Assembly (NCBI GenBank): GCA_024280395.1
Contig: JAJRQG010000009.1
Location: 1-56,640, forward strand
From: Gammaproteobacteria bacterium
GTDB taxonomy: Bacteria > Pseudomonadota > Gammaproteobacteria > Xanthomonadales > Marinicellaceae
Reading direction: 5' to 3'
Length of the DNA: 56,640 nt
In this document: piece after piece, positions 29,311 through 37,846 of the stretch
Layout: each line of letters starts with the position of its first letter
Numbering within the stretch: position 1 is the stretch's first letter
Translations under genes and position numbers: made by a program
Notes under the pieces: model-generated
The model's database searches: none
What the model was told of the DNA's origin: nothing
Seen by the model: only the letters and a program-made list of their open reading frames with translations

Positions 29311-29320
29311 TGACCCCTTA
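29311..29320 (-). repeat. Left copy of a 10-bp inverted repeat bracketing the orphan gene
   Basis: TGACCCCTTA at 29311-29320 is the exact reverse complement of TAAGGGGTCA at 29999-30008. The two enclose the AT-rich gene 29359-29994, giving a unit of 698 bp. Confidence 0.6.
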
Positions 29321-29358
29321 CTGTTGGAAAATTTACTTAAATTTGGATCCATATTGGG

Positions 29359-29994
29359 ATGGATATTTTAATGATAGTTTATAAAAAAGAATACATCATC
29401 GTCGATGAAGCAGATGCATTAGATCTACATGAAATATCTAATATGGAATCTGTAAAATTTTATAAAAAATTACCATCAGGACAATATTTATATGATTTCT
29501 GGAACAATGAATTATCAGATTTGGCTAAATACCAACAAAATAATCCTATTGAATATGCTCAAAGAATGATTGACGATGAAGAGTTTGAGAAAAAGTGTTT
29601 AAATATAATCAATACAAGGTATATCCTTACTTACAAAGGTTCAGAAAATTATATGAAAAGGTATTACACTTATTCAGATAACATAGCTAACGTTGTTTTC
29701 GATTACCTTAGTTTCAATCGATATATGCATCAAATATTTGTTGAGATAAATAAAAAAACAACTATAGAATTTGAGTATGTTCGTATGAAGAAAAAAACAG
29801 ATATTTTACTTTCATGGATTACAGATATCAATATTGATTATAAAATTGATAAAAAAGACTCTAAAATTAAAATCATTCTTGGAGATATCAGATCAATAGA
29901 TTGGGCAATGATTATGGTTTTTTTAATGAATGTGAGGATAAATAAAAGAGTAGATTTTTTATTAAATGTTGATCATGAAAACTGGGCAAATTAG
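29359..29994 (+). CDS. Orphan AT-rich gene, unknown function
   Basis: A 211-residue protein with no family I recognise. It has no signal peptide and no clear membrane helix; it is rich in Asn, Lys, Tyr, Asp and Ile. The N-terminal KKEYIIVDEADALDLHEI and a middle acidic IDDEEFEKKCL are the most distinctive parts. Met5 (29371) is an alternative start. Base composition is visibly more AT-rich than that of flanking purU, and the gene is enclosed by a perfect 10-bp inverted repeat and followed by a perfect long hairpin. All of this suggests recent acquisition. A defence, toxin or immunity role is possible only by context; nothing in the sequence shows it. Confidence 0.65.
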   Translation: MDILMIVYKKEYIIVDEADALDLHEISNMESVKFYKKLPSGQYLYDFWNNELSDLAKYQQNNPIEYAQRMIDDEEFEKKCLNIINTRYILTYKGSENYMKRYYTYSDNIANVVFDYLSFNRYMHQIFVEINKKTTIEFEYVRMKKKTDILLSWITDINIDYKIDKKDSKIKIILGDIRSIDWAMIMVFLMNVRINKRVDFLLNVDHENWAN

Positions 29995-29998
29995 ATTT

Positions 29999-30008
29999 TA
30001 AGGGGTCA
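29999..30008 (+). repeat. Right copy of the 10-bp inverted repeat
   Basis: TAAGGGGTCA lies five bases after the orphan gene stop and runs on into GAGTGGAC, the foot of the hairpin at 30012-30051. I recall GGGGTCAGAGT-type phrases next to REP-associated Y1 transposases in other gammaproteobacteria, but none is in the window. Confidence 0.6.
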
Positions 30009-30011
30009 GAG

Positions 30012-30051
30012 TGGACTACCCACGTTTCCACAGAAACGTGGGTAGTCCACA
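30012..30051. repeat. Perfect 18-bp-stem hairpin, REP-like
   Basis: GTGGACTACCCACGTTTC is followed by the loop CACA and then by its exact reverse complement. No T-run follows, so it is not a typical terminator. It is the longest perfect inverted repeat I see in the window. Confidence 0.8.
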
Positions 30052-30125
30052 TACCATTTTTACATCATCGTTTGTAAATACAAGACTGCTGAAGCCAGTT
30101 TGTTTTTTTAGTAGGAAAAAAGGCA

Positions 30126-30139
30126 CGCCATCCGTGGCG
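30126..30139. repeat. Second small palindrome CGCCA-TCCG-TGGCG
   Basis: A 5-bp perfect stem with a 4-base loop inside a GC-richer patch (30121-30160, with AGCCATCCTTGCC following) in an otherwise AT-rich gap. It looks like another dispersed-repeat remnant. The remaining gap 30053-30247 shows no coding potential. Confidence 0.4.
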
Positions 30140-30247
30140 CCAAAGCCATCCTTGCCATTGCGAACTATGTAGATGAAAGATATAGTTTGCTAATACTTAA
30201 CTTACCATTATTATATACGAAAAACATCGTAGATAGCAAGTATTAAA

Positions 30248-31192
30248 TTAACTTTTTATAAATTTGAAGAACGTACCTGTTTGATATATCCCATTTTGAA
30301 ATATATTTCTTTTCTCTATTAGTCGCAGATTTGATTGGATGAATACTTCGTGCCAGTTTGGATTGTTATTGATGGCTTGTGTGACTCTAAATAAATCGTT
30401 AAGCCTTTGATGGGCATGGTGGTATTGTTGTTGCATTTTGATCAGCTCTATCTTATTGGCTTCAAGGATGTTTCTTTGCATGAATAAAATTCCATCAGTG
30501 GCCAACAGTAAAGCTCTCATTAATTCAGAAGGCTGGTTATTAAAACGTTTAATCACCAGTTTTTGTTTAGTTTTTAGTTGTTTGATAAACTCAGCGTAAT
30601 TAATGGATTGACAACAATAGTCGTCAAAACATTGAAATATCTCTATTGTTTTTAAAAATTCATAATCACTTTTTTCAACTTTCATGGTTTTAATGATTTC
30701 TGTTGATCCTGAATGAGCAATCATCACAAAATTTCCCTTGGTTTTTAGAAGTCTATGAACTTGTTGCGCTGCCTTTTCCCAATGGCAGTATTCAATTCCA
30801 TATTGGCTGGTGATTAAGTCAAATTCATTGTTGGCTAATTCTATGTCTTCTACCTTACAGTTTGAGATGAGTTGAATTTTATTTAAGTTTGAAATTTGGT
30901 CAGGGAATCGTTTTTCAATTGATTTTCTGTTGATATCTGCGGCGTCAATGGCAGTAATTTTGAAATTTTTATTTTGTATTTTTGAGCGAGATGCTGACAA
31001 TAGTGCAATAGCACAATTGCCTGTGCATACATCCAATATGTGGCTATTTTTGTTTAGATTATTAAACACTTGTGTCCATTGTTGTTGGATTTCACCGGTG
31101 TAATTTTTTTGAAAATCTTGTGGCAATGAGGTGAGTTGGCCAGTTTTCCAGTACTGACTCCAATGATTGGATATTTTGTTTGTTTTCATCAT
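30248..31192 (-). CDS. Class I SAM-dependent methyltransferase
   Basis: A 314-residue methyltransferase of unknown substrate. The Rossmann-fold motif I is HILDVCTGNCAIALLSA, motif II has ITAIDAAD, and later EFDLITSQYGIEYCHWEKA contains the UbiE-like post-II region. The N-terminal NHWSQYWKTGQLTSLP resembles small-molecule or protein methyltransferases found near secondary-metabolite genes, but I cannot go further. Met1 and Met2 are adjacent and either may be the start. It lies downstream of a TonB receptor, separated from it by that receptor's terminator, so it is probably a separate unit. Confidence 0.82.
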   Translation of the reverse strand: MMKTNKISNHWSQYWKTGQLTSLPQDFQKNYTGEIQQQWTQVFNNLNKNSHILDVCTGNCAIALLSASRSKIQNKNFKITAIDAADINRKSIEKRFPDQISNLNKIQLISNCKVEDIELANNEFDLITSQYGIEYCHWEKAAQQVHRLLKTKGNFVMIAHSGSTEIIKTMKVEKSDYEFLKTIEIFQCFDDYCCQSINYAEFIKQLKTKQKLVIKRFNNQPSELMRALLLATDGILFMQRNILEANKIELIKMQQQYHHAHQRLNDLFRVTQAINNNPNWHEVFIQSNLRLIEKRNIFQNGIYQTGTFFKFIKS

Positions 31193-31215
31193 TTTAAATT
31201 ATTCAGAGGCTCCTT

Positions 31216-31245
31216 AAAAAAAAGGCGCATAATTAATATGCGCCT
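31216..31245 (-). terminator. Intrinsic terminator of the first TonB receptor gene
   Basis: Read on the minus strand, AGGCGCAT (31238-31245 side) pairs with ATGCGCCT (31223-31230 side) around ATTAATT and is followed by eight Ts. It lies 13 bp after the receptor stop. Confidence 0.88.
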
Positions 31246-31258
31246 CAAACTTCAAAGT

Positions 31259-33844
31259 TTAAAATGTATGGGTATAACGGACGTAAGAAACTCTTCCGTA
31301 ACCATCATATAAATTAAAATCATAATTTCTAACCCCAACATTACCCACACCAATAGGCGGTGCTTTTTCTGTCAAGTTTCTTACACCAACGGTGATTTTA
31401 CCGTTCCAAGGTGTATTATAATTGACTTGTAAGTCTTGAGTTACCCATGTAGGAACGTGGCCTTCACCAACACCAGCTACGATGGTATCAAATTGGTCGC
31501 CAATCATGTTGATGTTATAAGCAACGCTCCAATTTTCATAAGCATACAAATTGCTTAAGATAATTCTTTGTTGCGGAACACCTGGATCGTTGATTAAATC
31601 TCTTCCACCGTCAACAGATTGGTCTAATAAATGACTAATTTGTAAGTTGCTGGTGAATCGACCTTCCCATAGTTCTTGATTGAACCTTACATTAAAATCT
31701 ATTCCAGATGTTTCCACTTTACCTTGGTTTCCAAAGCCTGTAAAACATTCTAGAATTGAACCATTGCCTGCTCGGCTACAAAAAAGACCTTCGGGCACAG
31801 GGTCGCCAGAAAGCTCAGAATTAATCAAAAATTGTGCACCAAATGAACGAATTCTATTGTCAATTTGGATGTTAAAATAGTCCAATGTAAAATTTAACCA
31901 GTCATTGGGTTCATAGGCAACACCAAGAGAAAACTGCTTAGATTCTTCTGCTTGTAACAATGCATTGGATTGTCTGGTATCATTGATTTGCAATGAACAA
32001 TTAGCCGGTTGGCCTTGGTTGATACAAGATTGAGGATCATTTACAGAAGTGGCTGAAAAGGAAGGCTTTTGGGTTAGGGTTGGCAGAGTAGGTGCTCTAA
32101 ACCCTTCTCCGTATGACGCCCTAAGTGTTAGCTCTTTAATCGGCTGATATCTAAACGATACTTTGGGAGAAAAATTGCTGCCAAAGTCAGAATAATCATC
32201 ATATCGCCCCGCGATATTCATTTCCAAATTATCTAATAAGGGAAACAATGTTTCGAAATAGACGGAAGTGATGTCTCTGTTTCCTGCTGCTGAATTACCA
32301 GCGGATCCACCAATTTGACCTGCTTCAGATAAAGGGTCATAAATATCTGCATATCTGTCTTCTCGGTACTCTGCTCCAACAAATGCAGAAACTGGGCCAT
32401 TTTGCATGTTGAAAAGATCAAACGCTATTGTGCCAAATATTTCATCTTGATCATAGGTTCCATCGCGAAACACAGTGACGCGCATCGAATTAAGAACAGA
32501 TTCAGGTGTTGCATAAGGATTGTTTAAGTCATAAGAGCCATTTTCAATGTTGGCAGAGGCAGCTGAACGCAACAAGAAGTTGTGTCCAACATCTGCTGTT
32601 CTATTTTTGGTTCTTCTAATACCAAACTCAACTTCAGAATTTCCAACTTGACCTGTGGTTCCTATCAATAAATCTAACATTTCATTGGTAACAGTTGAGT
32701 CTCTGTTGCCCAAAGCATCAAATCTATGCCACCAGTTAACGGCCTGAGGATCCAAGCCTAAATTTGGGTTATATACATTTCCATTGGGGTTGGTTGGATT
32801 GTTTGGGCTGTTGGCAGTTAATGGTGTAGAGAAGAAACTGCTATCAGGAACTGGCGCATAACGTCCAAATGATTTGGTTTGTGTGAAAGATGCATTGGCC
32901 CAAAGGTTCCAATTCTCAGATACTTGATGCTTGCCTTTTACATACAAAGATTTATTTGAAATTGATGCCTCATCCGCACTGACTAATGTAAAATCATAGG
33001 CACAACGCTCTCCTAATTGATAAAAACCTGTTCCAGGAAAATCACAGTCTCCGATGTTTCGCCAGTTAAATTCATCATTTCCATTTTCATCTAATGTCGT
33101 AAAGCTATTGCCGAAGACAGAACCTCCTGGTACATTCCATGGCAAATCTCTGGCAAAGATGATGTCCCTGTCATTCCAGGAAATTCCTGCCAAGAAACTG
33201 GATGTGTCATTGGATGAACCAAAAAGAATAGAACCTTCTTCTCTTGCTCCTCCATCTTCTGGAATGCTGACACTTTGTGCGCCAAGCATAATCTCAAAAC
33301 CCTGATAGTTAGTTCTGGTAATGATATTAATTACACCACCAATGGCATCAGAACCATAAATTGCGGATGCACCATCTGAAAGAATTTCAATTCTTTCAAT
33401 GGCACCTAGAGGAATGGTGTTTAAATCTTGACTTGAGCCTGTAGAGGGAGAACGGGGAAGTCTTCTTCCATCTATTAGAACCAAAGTTCGAGAAGCTCCT
33501 AAGCCCCTTAAGCTAACCGAAGCAGTGCCTTGTGCAGAACTGCCTGATTGTGGTCGAAAAGATCCTGTTGAGTTGAAAGTTAAGTTACGAATTAAGTCAG
33601 CGGCGTTGCTCTCTCCGGTTAATTCAATTTGCTCTCTATCGATTACAGTGATGGGTAAAGCTCCTTCTGTATCAGAGCGTTTTATTCTCGACCCTGTGAC
33701 TTCAATTGTTCCTATAGATACTTTGGAGTCCTCCTCGTCATCATCGGCAGCAAAACTTGTGTTGGATAATGCCATTGAAGCTATTGCACTGGAATACAGT
33801 GCGATTTTGATGGCATTGGTTATTGGATTACATTTGAGTTTCAT
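31259..33844 (-). CDS. TonB-dependent outer membrane receptor
   Basis: A 861-residue outer-membrane receptor. The signal peptide (about 1-32, ...NTSFA) precedes an acidic stretch, a TonB-box-like GTIEVTGSRIKRSD and the plug domain (ADLIRNLTF, SLRGLGASRTLVLIDGRRLP, IPLGAIERIEILSDGASAIYGSDAIGGVINIITR). The 22-strand barrel follows, with the C-terminal RVSYVRYTHTF ending in Phe, the usual Bam signal. The substrate is unknown; the GSRI(K)RS(D) TonB-box type is common in marine peptide/glycan uptake receptors. Upstream is a good promoter with an overlapping palindrome. It ends at a strong terminator. Confidence 0.94.
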   Translation of the reverse strand: MKLKCNPITNAIKIALYSSAIASMALSNTSFAADDDEEDSKVSIGTIEVTGSRIKRSDTEGALPITVIDREQIELTGESNAADLIRNLTFNSTGSFRPQSGSSAQGTASVSLRGLGASRTLVLIDGRRLPRSPSTGSSQDLNTIPLGAIERIEILSDGASAIYGSDAIGGVINIITRTNYQGFEIMLGAQSVSIPEDGGAREEGSILFGSSNDTSSFLAGISWNDRDIIFARDLPWNVPGGSVFGNSFTTLDENGNDEFNWRNIGDCDFPGTGFYQLGERCAYDFTLVSADEASISNKSLYVKGKHQVSENWNLWANASFTQTKSFGRYAPVPDSSFFSTPLTANSPNNPTNPNGNVYNPNLGLDPQAVNWWHRFDALGNRDSTVTNEMLDLLIGTTGQVGNSEVEFGIRRTKNRTADVGHNFLLRSAASANIENGSYDLNNPYATPESVLNSMRVTVFRDGTYDQDEIFGTIAFDLFNMQNGPVSAFVGAEYREDRYADIYDPLSEAGQIGGSAGNSAAGNRDITSVYFETLFPLLDNLEMNIAGRYDDYSDFGSNFSPKVSFRYQPIKELTLRASYGEGFRAPTLPTLTQKPSFSATSVNDPQSCINQGQPANCSLQINDTRQSNALLQAEESKQFSLGVAYEPNDWLNFTLDYFNIQIDNRIRSFGAQFLINSELSGDPVPEGLFCSRAGNGSILECFTGFGNQGKVETSGIDFNVRFNQELWEGRFTSNLQISHLLDQSVDGGRDLINDPGVPQQRIILSNLYAYENWSVAYNINMIGDQFDTIVAGVGEGHVPTWVTQDLQVNYNTPWNGKITVGVRNLTEKAPPIGVGNVGVRNYDFNLYDGYGRVSYVRYTHTF

Positions 33845-33876
33845 TTTTTTCTCCTATTGTTTATTATATATCTACA

Positions 33877-33900
33877 ACTACGTACTAAAGATTACGTAGT
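33877..33900. promoter_or_regulatory. Operator-like palindrome at the TonB receptor transcription start
   Basis: ACTACGTA, an 8-base centre CTAAAGAT, then TACGTAGT form a perfect 8-bp inverted repeat. It begins 11 bases downstream of the -10 of the promoter at 33911-33938, so a bound protein would block transcription. Confidence 0.55.
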
Positions 33901-33910
33901 GTGGATATAA

Positions 33911-33938
33911 ATACTACTACATTGTTCGTACATGTCAA
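33911..33938 (-). promoter_or_regulatory. Promoter of the first TonB receptor gene
   Basis: On the minus strand: TTGACA (33933-33938), a 16-bp spacer, TAGTAT (33911-33916). The -35 is consensus. Confidence 0.55.
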
Positions 33939-33977
33939 TATATAATTAGAAAAGTTTTTGAATCAGGTTAGAAAGTG

Positions 33978-33994
33978 GTCTGAATTAATCAGAC
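33978..33994. repeat. Second palindrome GTCTGA-ATTAA-TCAGAC
   Basis: A perfect 6-bp inverted repeat about 40 bp upstream of the receptor promoter. It could be an activator site or a short structure; it has no T-run. Confidence 0.35.
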
Positions 33995-34012
33995 TTATTT
34001 TGGATAAGCCAT

Positions 34013-34035
34013 AAAAAAAGCCCAGTAAAGGGCCT
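34013..34035 (-). terminator. Intrinsic terminator of the Ser/Thr kinase gene
   Basis: On the minus strand GCCC (34030-34033 side) pairs with GGGC (34020-34023 side) around TTTACT, followed by seven Ts. The stem is short, but the T-run is good. Confidence 0.7.
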
Positions 34036-34077
34036 TTTATCTTTAGGGATGTGGTGTTATTTAGCAAGGTTAATCAA

Positions 34078-36078
34078 TTAGATTTTGCTTTTTAAATTAG
34101 CAGCCAAAGTGTTTGTATATTGCATCACAGCATCAGAGGCTTGGTCGGTTGCATTCAGAGAAGTGTAACTAATCTTAGAGCCATAACCATTGCCTATGCT
34201 ATCACCGGTTTTTATGTCATAGGCATCAATATCGATTTGTGCATTGATTAGCTCACTAGAACGACCTGCATATTGCAATTGTTGAGAACCAACATAGTTA
34301 ACATTTGCGATAACCATCGCTTGACCACCATTTTTTTGAATGAGGTTTTTTAGTTCTGCCAAATCTAAGCCATTGTTCATCAATTGGCGCATGCCTGGAA
34401 TGAACTGTTCGTTCATGACCTTTACGCCCTGTTGTCTCAATTCATTTTCAAGGATTTTTTCAACAGGGTTAGCAATAGCAGGATCACCAAAAGCAATAAC
34501 TACAACGCCTTTATTCAAAGGAATGGTTTTTATTACAGGTTTATTTATAACAGTTTTTGTTGAATGAGTCGCAACTGAATTGATAGGAGGTACTTGTGTT
34601 CTGTTTTCAACAACACCAGCGTCTGTAGGTGTATTGTGAGCAACAGAGTTTGGTGTGGTTGGAATATCAACTTGAGATTTGGCAATATCATTGGCCGCTT
34701 CAGCAGTCTGAGTCGGTGTCTGGATTCCAGTATTTTTGGTATTGATGTTGTTTGTAGTTGATATTGGTTGTGCGGGAATATTCAAGTCGCCTGAATTATC
34801 TAGACTTGCCACATCCTGAGATTTCTCATCAGAAAACATGTTGCCTATTCCTGCCAACAGTCCTTGGCCACTTTTTGATTGTGGTTCGGAGTCATTGAGG
34901 GAGTTGTCGTTGTTCTCGGAACTTGTGTCAATAGGTTCTGGCAGCTTTGATTGAGTATCAGACGATAAATCCCCTTCAAGTGAAGCAATGGAATTACTGC
35001 CGGCGTCAATTTTGTTTTCACCAATAGGCAAATAGCCTCCATAGTAACCAACCCCCGCAGCGGCAACAAGAGTGAACAATGTGGCAGCGATTAACCATCC
35101 TTTGCCACCCTTCTTATTTTGTTGAGTATTGTTGACCAAATATTTATCAGTTATAGCAGCAGCACTTGGTAAGGTAATATTTTCAGATACGTTGGATTTT
35201 TTTGGTGTTGTAGCATGTTCCATGGCTTTGGCATTGGTTTTAATGGCGACAATGGTTTCATTTTCAACGATATTTCCTAAGTCGCGGATTATTTCTTCAC
35301 AACTTTGGTATCTTTCATCTGGAGATTTGGCAATCATCTTATTTAGGATAAAAGAAGTTTTCTTATCCACTTTTTTATTGAGTTCGCGAATATCTGGGAT
35401 ATCAGATTGTACAACTTCTAGCATTAACCCCAATGGGCTGTCGTTCTCAAAAGGAACTTTGCCCGCCAACATTTCATAGAAGACAATACCCAATGAGAAA
35501 ATATCAGAACGTTGGTCCACTTCTTGTCCGATACATACTTCAGGTGATAAATAACCAGGTGTACCAACAAATTCACCCGTGTTGGTTAATTTATCGCCAT
35601 ATTCTCTGGTGCGCGCAATACCAAAATCGACTATTTTTAAAGTACCATCGGTAGTTAACATCAAATTAGCAGGTTTTATATCGCGATGAACCAAATCTTT
35701 TTTATGCGCAGCAGCCAATCCAAGGCAAGCTTGTTTTAGTAAGTTTTTTGCATGCTTTACCGATAAAGAATTGCCACCTTTTAGGATGTCGTCAAGAGAC
35801 TGTCCTTCAATATATTCCATCGCGAAGAAAGGAACACCTTGTTCTTTGCCAATAAAATAGATTTGTATTACATTTGGATTGTTCAATGCAGCAGTAGCTT
35901 TGGCTTCTCGAGTGAAACGTTCAACTAAATCCTCGTCATTCAACAAATGTTCACCCAAACATTTTATTGCTACTTGACGATTTAAAGAAGGTTCCCAACC
36001 TTTATAAACAACACCCATTCCACCACGGCCTAATTCTGAAGTAACCTCGTAATGTCCAAATTTTTTCATAATACTCAC
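34078..36078 (-). CDS. Transmembrane Ser/Thr protein kinase (PknB-like) with periplasmic CsgG-like domain
   Basis: A 666-residue Hanks-type kinase. The kinase domain (about 8-270) has the glycine loop GRGGMG, the catalytic Lys39 in VAIKCLG, HRDIKPAN (Asp133) and DFG (151-153), plus GTPGYLSPE in the activation loop. A transmembrane helix follows at about 328-346, then a Ser/Thr/Asn-rich linker (about 350-525) and a C-terminal domain (about 525-666) with strand-helix layout and LENELRQQGVKVMNEQF, resembling CsgG/FlgT-like outer-membrane-associated domains. Topology: kinase inside, sensor outside. Met4 is an alternative start. No substrate is visible; the PASTA repeats of Gram-positive PknB are absent. 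Confidence 0.88.
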   Translation of the reverse strand: MSIMKKFGHYEVTSELGRGGMGVVYKGWEPSLNRQVAIKCLGEHLLNDEDLVERFTREAKATAALNNPNVIQIYFIGKEQGVPFFAMEYIEGQSLDDILKGGNSLSVKHAKNLLKQACLGLAAAHKKDLVHRDIKPANLMLTTDGTLKIVDFGIARTREYGDKLTNTGEFVGTPGYLSPEVCIGQEVDQRSDIFSLGIVFYEMLAGKVPFENDSPLGLMLEVVQSDIPDIRELNKKVDKKTSFILNKMIAKSPDERYQSCEEIIRDLGNIVENETIVAIKTNAKAMEHATTPKKSNVSENITLPSAAAITDKYLVNNTQQNKKGGKGWLIAATLFTLVAAAGVGYYGGYLPIGENKIDAGSNSIASLEGDLSSDTQSKLPEPIDTSSENNDNSLNDSEPQSKSGQGLLAGIGNMFSDEKSQDVASLDNSGDLNIPAQPISTTNNINTKNTGIQTPTQTAEAANDIAKSQVDIPTTPNSVAHNTPTDAGVVENRTQVPPINSVATHSTKTVINKPVIKTIPLNKGVVVIAFGDPAIANPVEKILENELRQQGVKVMNEQFIPGMRQLMNNGLDLAELKNLIQKNGGQAMVIANVNYVGSQQLQYAGRSSELINAQIDIDAYDIKTGDSIGNGYGSKISYTSLNATDQASDAVMQYTNTLAANLKSKI

Positions 36079-36340
36079 CTTTATTTAACTGTTCAGTAAT
36101 TAACTATTAACAGTTTTACTCATTTAAACTATAGAGCATCCTATATTACTAAACTGTGTTTGAATCTAAACTTAATCAATCATTTGTTGAAATGTGAATT
36201 GCATCACACCTTAATTTTATCATGTAAAACAGTCTTTTTTTTATTAAAAGAGATATTTGTAGAATTTAATCAATGATTTTTAATTGTTATTGCCTATAAT
36301 TGACGCTATATTAATATCAATTATTTAAGGTATACTCACT

Positions 36341-37264
36341 TTGTTAGATAAAACTCGTCAAAATATTTGTACACTTCCGGATGTGGCAGCCGATGTCAAA
36401 GCAAAAGTTGCTGGAACTCTGGAATGGGTCGGCATGTCTGAAATAGAAATGCCAATTAACCTTAATGCTGATGTTGATGTTCCTTCTACCATTGCCAGAG
36501 TTCGAGCAGAAGTCAGTTTGGATGATGAAAGTAAACGGGGCATTCATATGTCGCGGTTGTATTTAGCTTGTGATGAGACTTTTAGCCATCAGTCAATTGA
36601 TTTTGTCAGTCTCGCCAAATTAACTCAACAATTTTTAGAGTCTCACAAAGAGCTGAGCCACAATGCATTGGTTGAAGTAGATTTTGATGCTTTGATTCGG
36701 CGTAAAGCACTGGTAAGCGATAACTCAGGATGGCGCAGTTACCCTGTGAGCTTATTGTTGGTTAGAGAAAAGAATGAAATTACACACATAGAATTGGACT
36801 TCAGTGTGACATATTCAAGTACTTGCCCATGCTCTGCTGCTTTGGCCAGAAGCTTGATTCAACAAAATTTTAAAGAGTCATTCTCCCAAGACAACTTAGA
36901 TTATAATAAGGTTATGGAGTGGATAGGTTCAGAACAAGGCATCAATGCAACGCCTCATGCACAACGTTCAACCGCACATGTTCGCACTATTTTGAAACCA
37001 GATTGTACACAAGTACCGTTGAAAAAATATATTGATATTGTAGAAGATGCACTACAAACGGTGGTTCAAGCAGCAGTTAAACGTGAAGATGAACAAGAAT
37101 TTGCAAAAATCAATGCCAAAAATTTATTGTTCTGTGAAGATGCAGCCAGAAGAATCAAACATGTTTTGGTCAAACAAGACCAAATTGAAGGATTCTGGCT
37201 AAGAGTTCATCACCATGAGTCTTTGCATCCACACGATGCAACAGCAGAGGCCAGCAGTGATTGA
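36341..37264 (+). CDS. folE2: GTP cyclohydrolase I type IB (FolE2)
   Basis: Converts GTP to dihydroneopterin triphosphate for folate (and queuosine) synthesis. It has 307 residues. FolE2 hallmarks: LPDVAADVK near the N-terminus, VDVPSTIARVRAEVSLDDESKRGIHMSRL, TYSSTCPCSAALARSL (metal-binding Cys) and LLFCEDAARRIKHVL. The start is TTG at 36341 with AAGG upstream; the first in-frame ATG would remove the conserved N-terminus. The 262-bp gap before it holds a TATAAT at 36295-36300 as candidate -10. The GNAT gene overlaps its 3' end. Confidence 0.93.
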   Translation: MLDKTRQNICTLPDVAADVKAKVAGTLEWVGMSEIEMPINLNADVDVPSTIARVRAEVSLDDESKRGIHMSRLYLACDETFSHQSIDFVSLAKLTQQFLESHKELSHNALVEVDFDALIRRKALVSDNSGWRSYPVSLLLVREKNEITHIELDFSVTYSSTCPCSAALARSLIQQNFKESFSQDNLDYNKVMEWIGSEQGINATPHAQRSTAHVRTILKPDCTQVPLKKYIDIVEDALQTVVQAAVKREDEQEFAKINAKNLLFCEDAARRIKHVLVKQDQIEGFWLRVHHHESLHPHDATAEASSD

Positions 37265-37796
37265 AGTCACAGTAGAACAAGCCCGTTTAGAAGAGGTGAT
37301 AGATTTGCGTCACACCATCTTGCGCCCAAATCAACCACGAAGCAGTTGCTATTACCCTGAAGATTCTTTTAAAAACACCACTCATTTTGCAGCAAGATTG
37401 GATGCAAAAATTGTTGGAAGCGCTTCAGTTTATAAAGAAAAGCACCCTGATTTTTCATTAAAGCAATCGTGGCGAATCCGTGGCATGGCAGTCTTACCTG
37501 AATACCAAAGGCAAGCCATCGGTACACACCTTGTAGAAACCTGTATTAATCATGCAATCAAAATGAAAGGTGATGTGATTTGGTGCAACGCTCGAATTGA
37601 TGCCGTAAAATTTTACAAACAATCGGGGTTTAAAATAATTGGTGATGAATTTGAAATATCAGGAATAGGGCCTCATTTTCTAATGGCAAAAAATTTAGGA
37701 ATCCATATCGGACAAACTAGATTTATTAAAATTGCAAAAAAATTATTCAGCAATCAAAGGCCAGTTACAGCACCTCAATCCAAAATAAAACATTGA
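37215..37796 (+). CDS. GNAT-family N-acetyltransferase
   Basis: A 193-residue acetyltransferase with the acetyl-CoA pyrophosphate loop RGMAVLPEYQRQAIGTHLVETC and the later VKFYKQSGFKIIGDEFEISGIGPHFLM segment. RHTILRPNQP at the N-terminus is a known substrate-side pattern of this subgroup (RimI/ElaA-like). The acceptor is unknown. The start at 37215 overlaps folE2 by 50 bp; Met8 (37236) shortens the overlap to 29 bp. It is cotranscribed with folE2 and probably with rubredoxin. Confidence 0.85.
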   Translation: MSLCIHTMQQQRPAVIEVTVEQARLEEVIDLRHTILRPNQPRSSCYYPEDSFKNTTHFAARLDAKIVGSASVYKEKHPDFSLKQSWRIRGMAVLPEYQRQAIGTHLVETCINHAIKMKGDVIWCNARIDAVKFYKQSGFKIIGDEFEISGIGPHFLMAKNLGIHIGQTRFIKIAKKLFSNQRPVTAPQSKIKH

Positions 37797-37846
37797 TTTA
37801 ATCTAAATAAACCCAACATACTCAATTCAATTAATAACAAAATACT

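Noticed and set aside
36270-36340. Zur-type site before folE2
   Set aside because: Only a loose TGTTAT...TATAAT arrangement is present; symmetry is too weak to claim.
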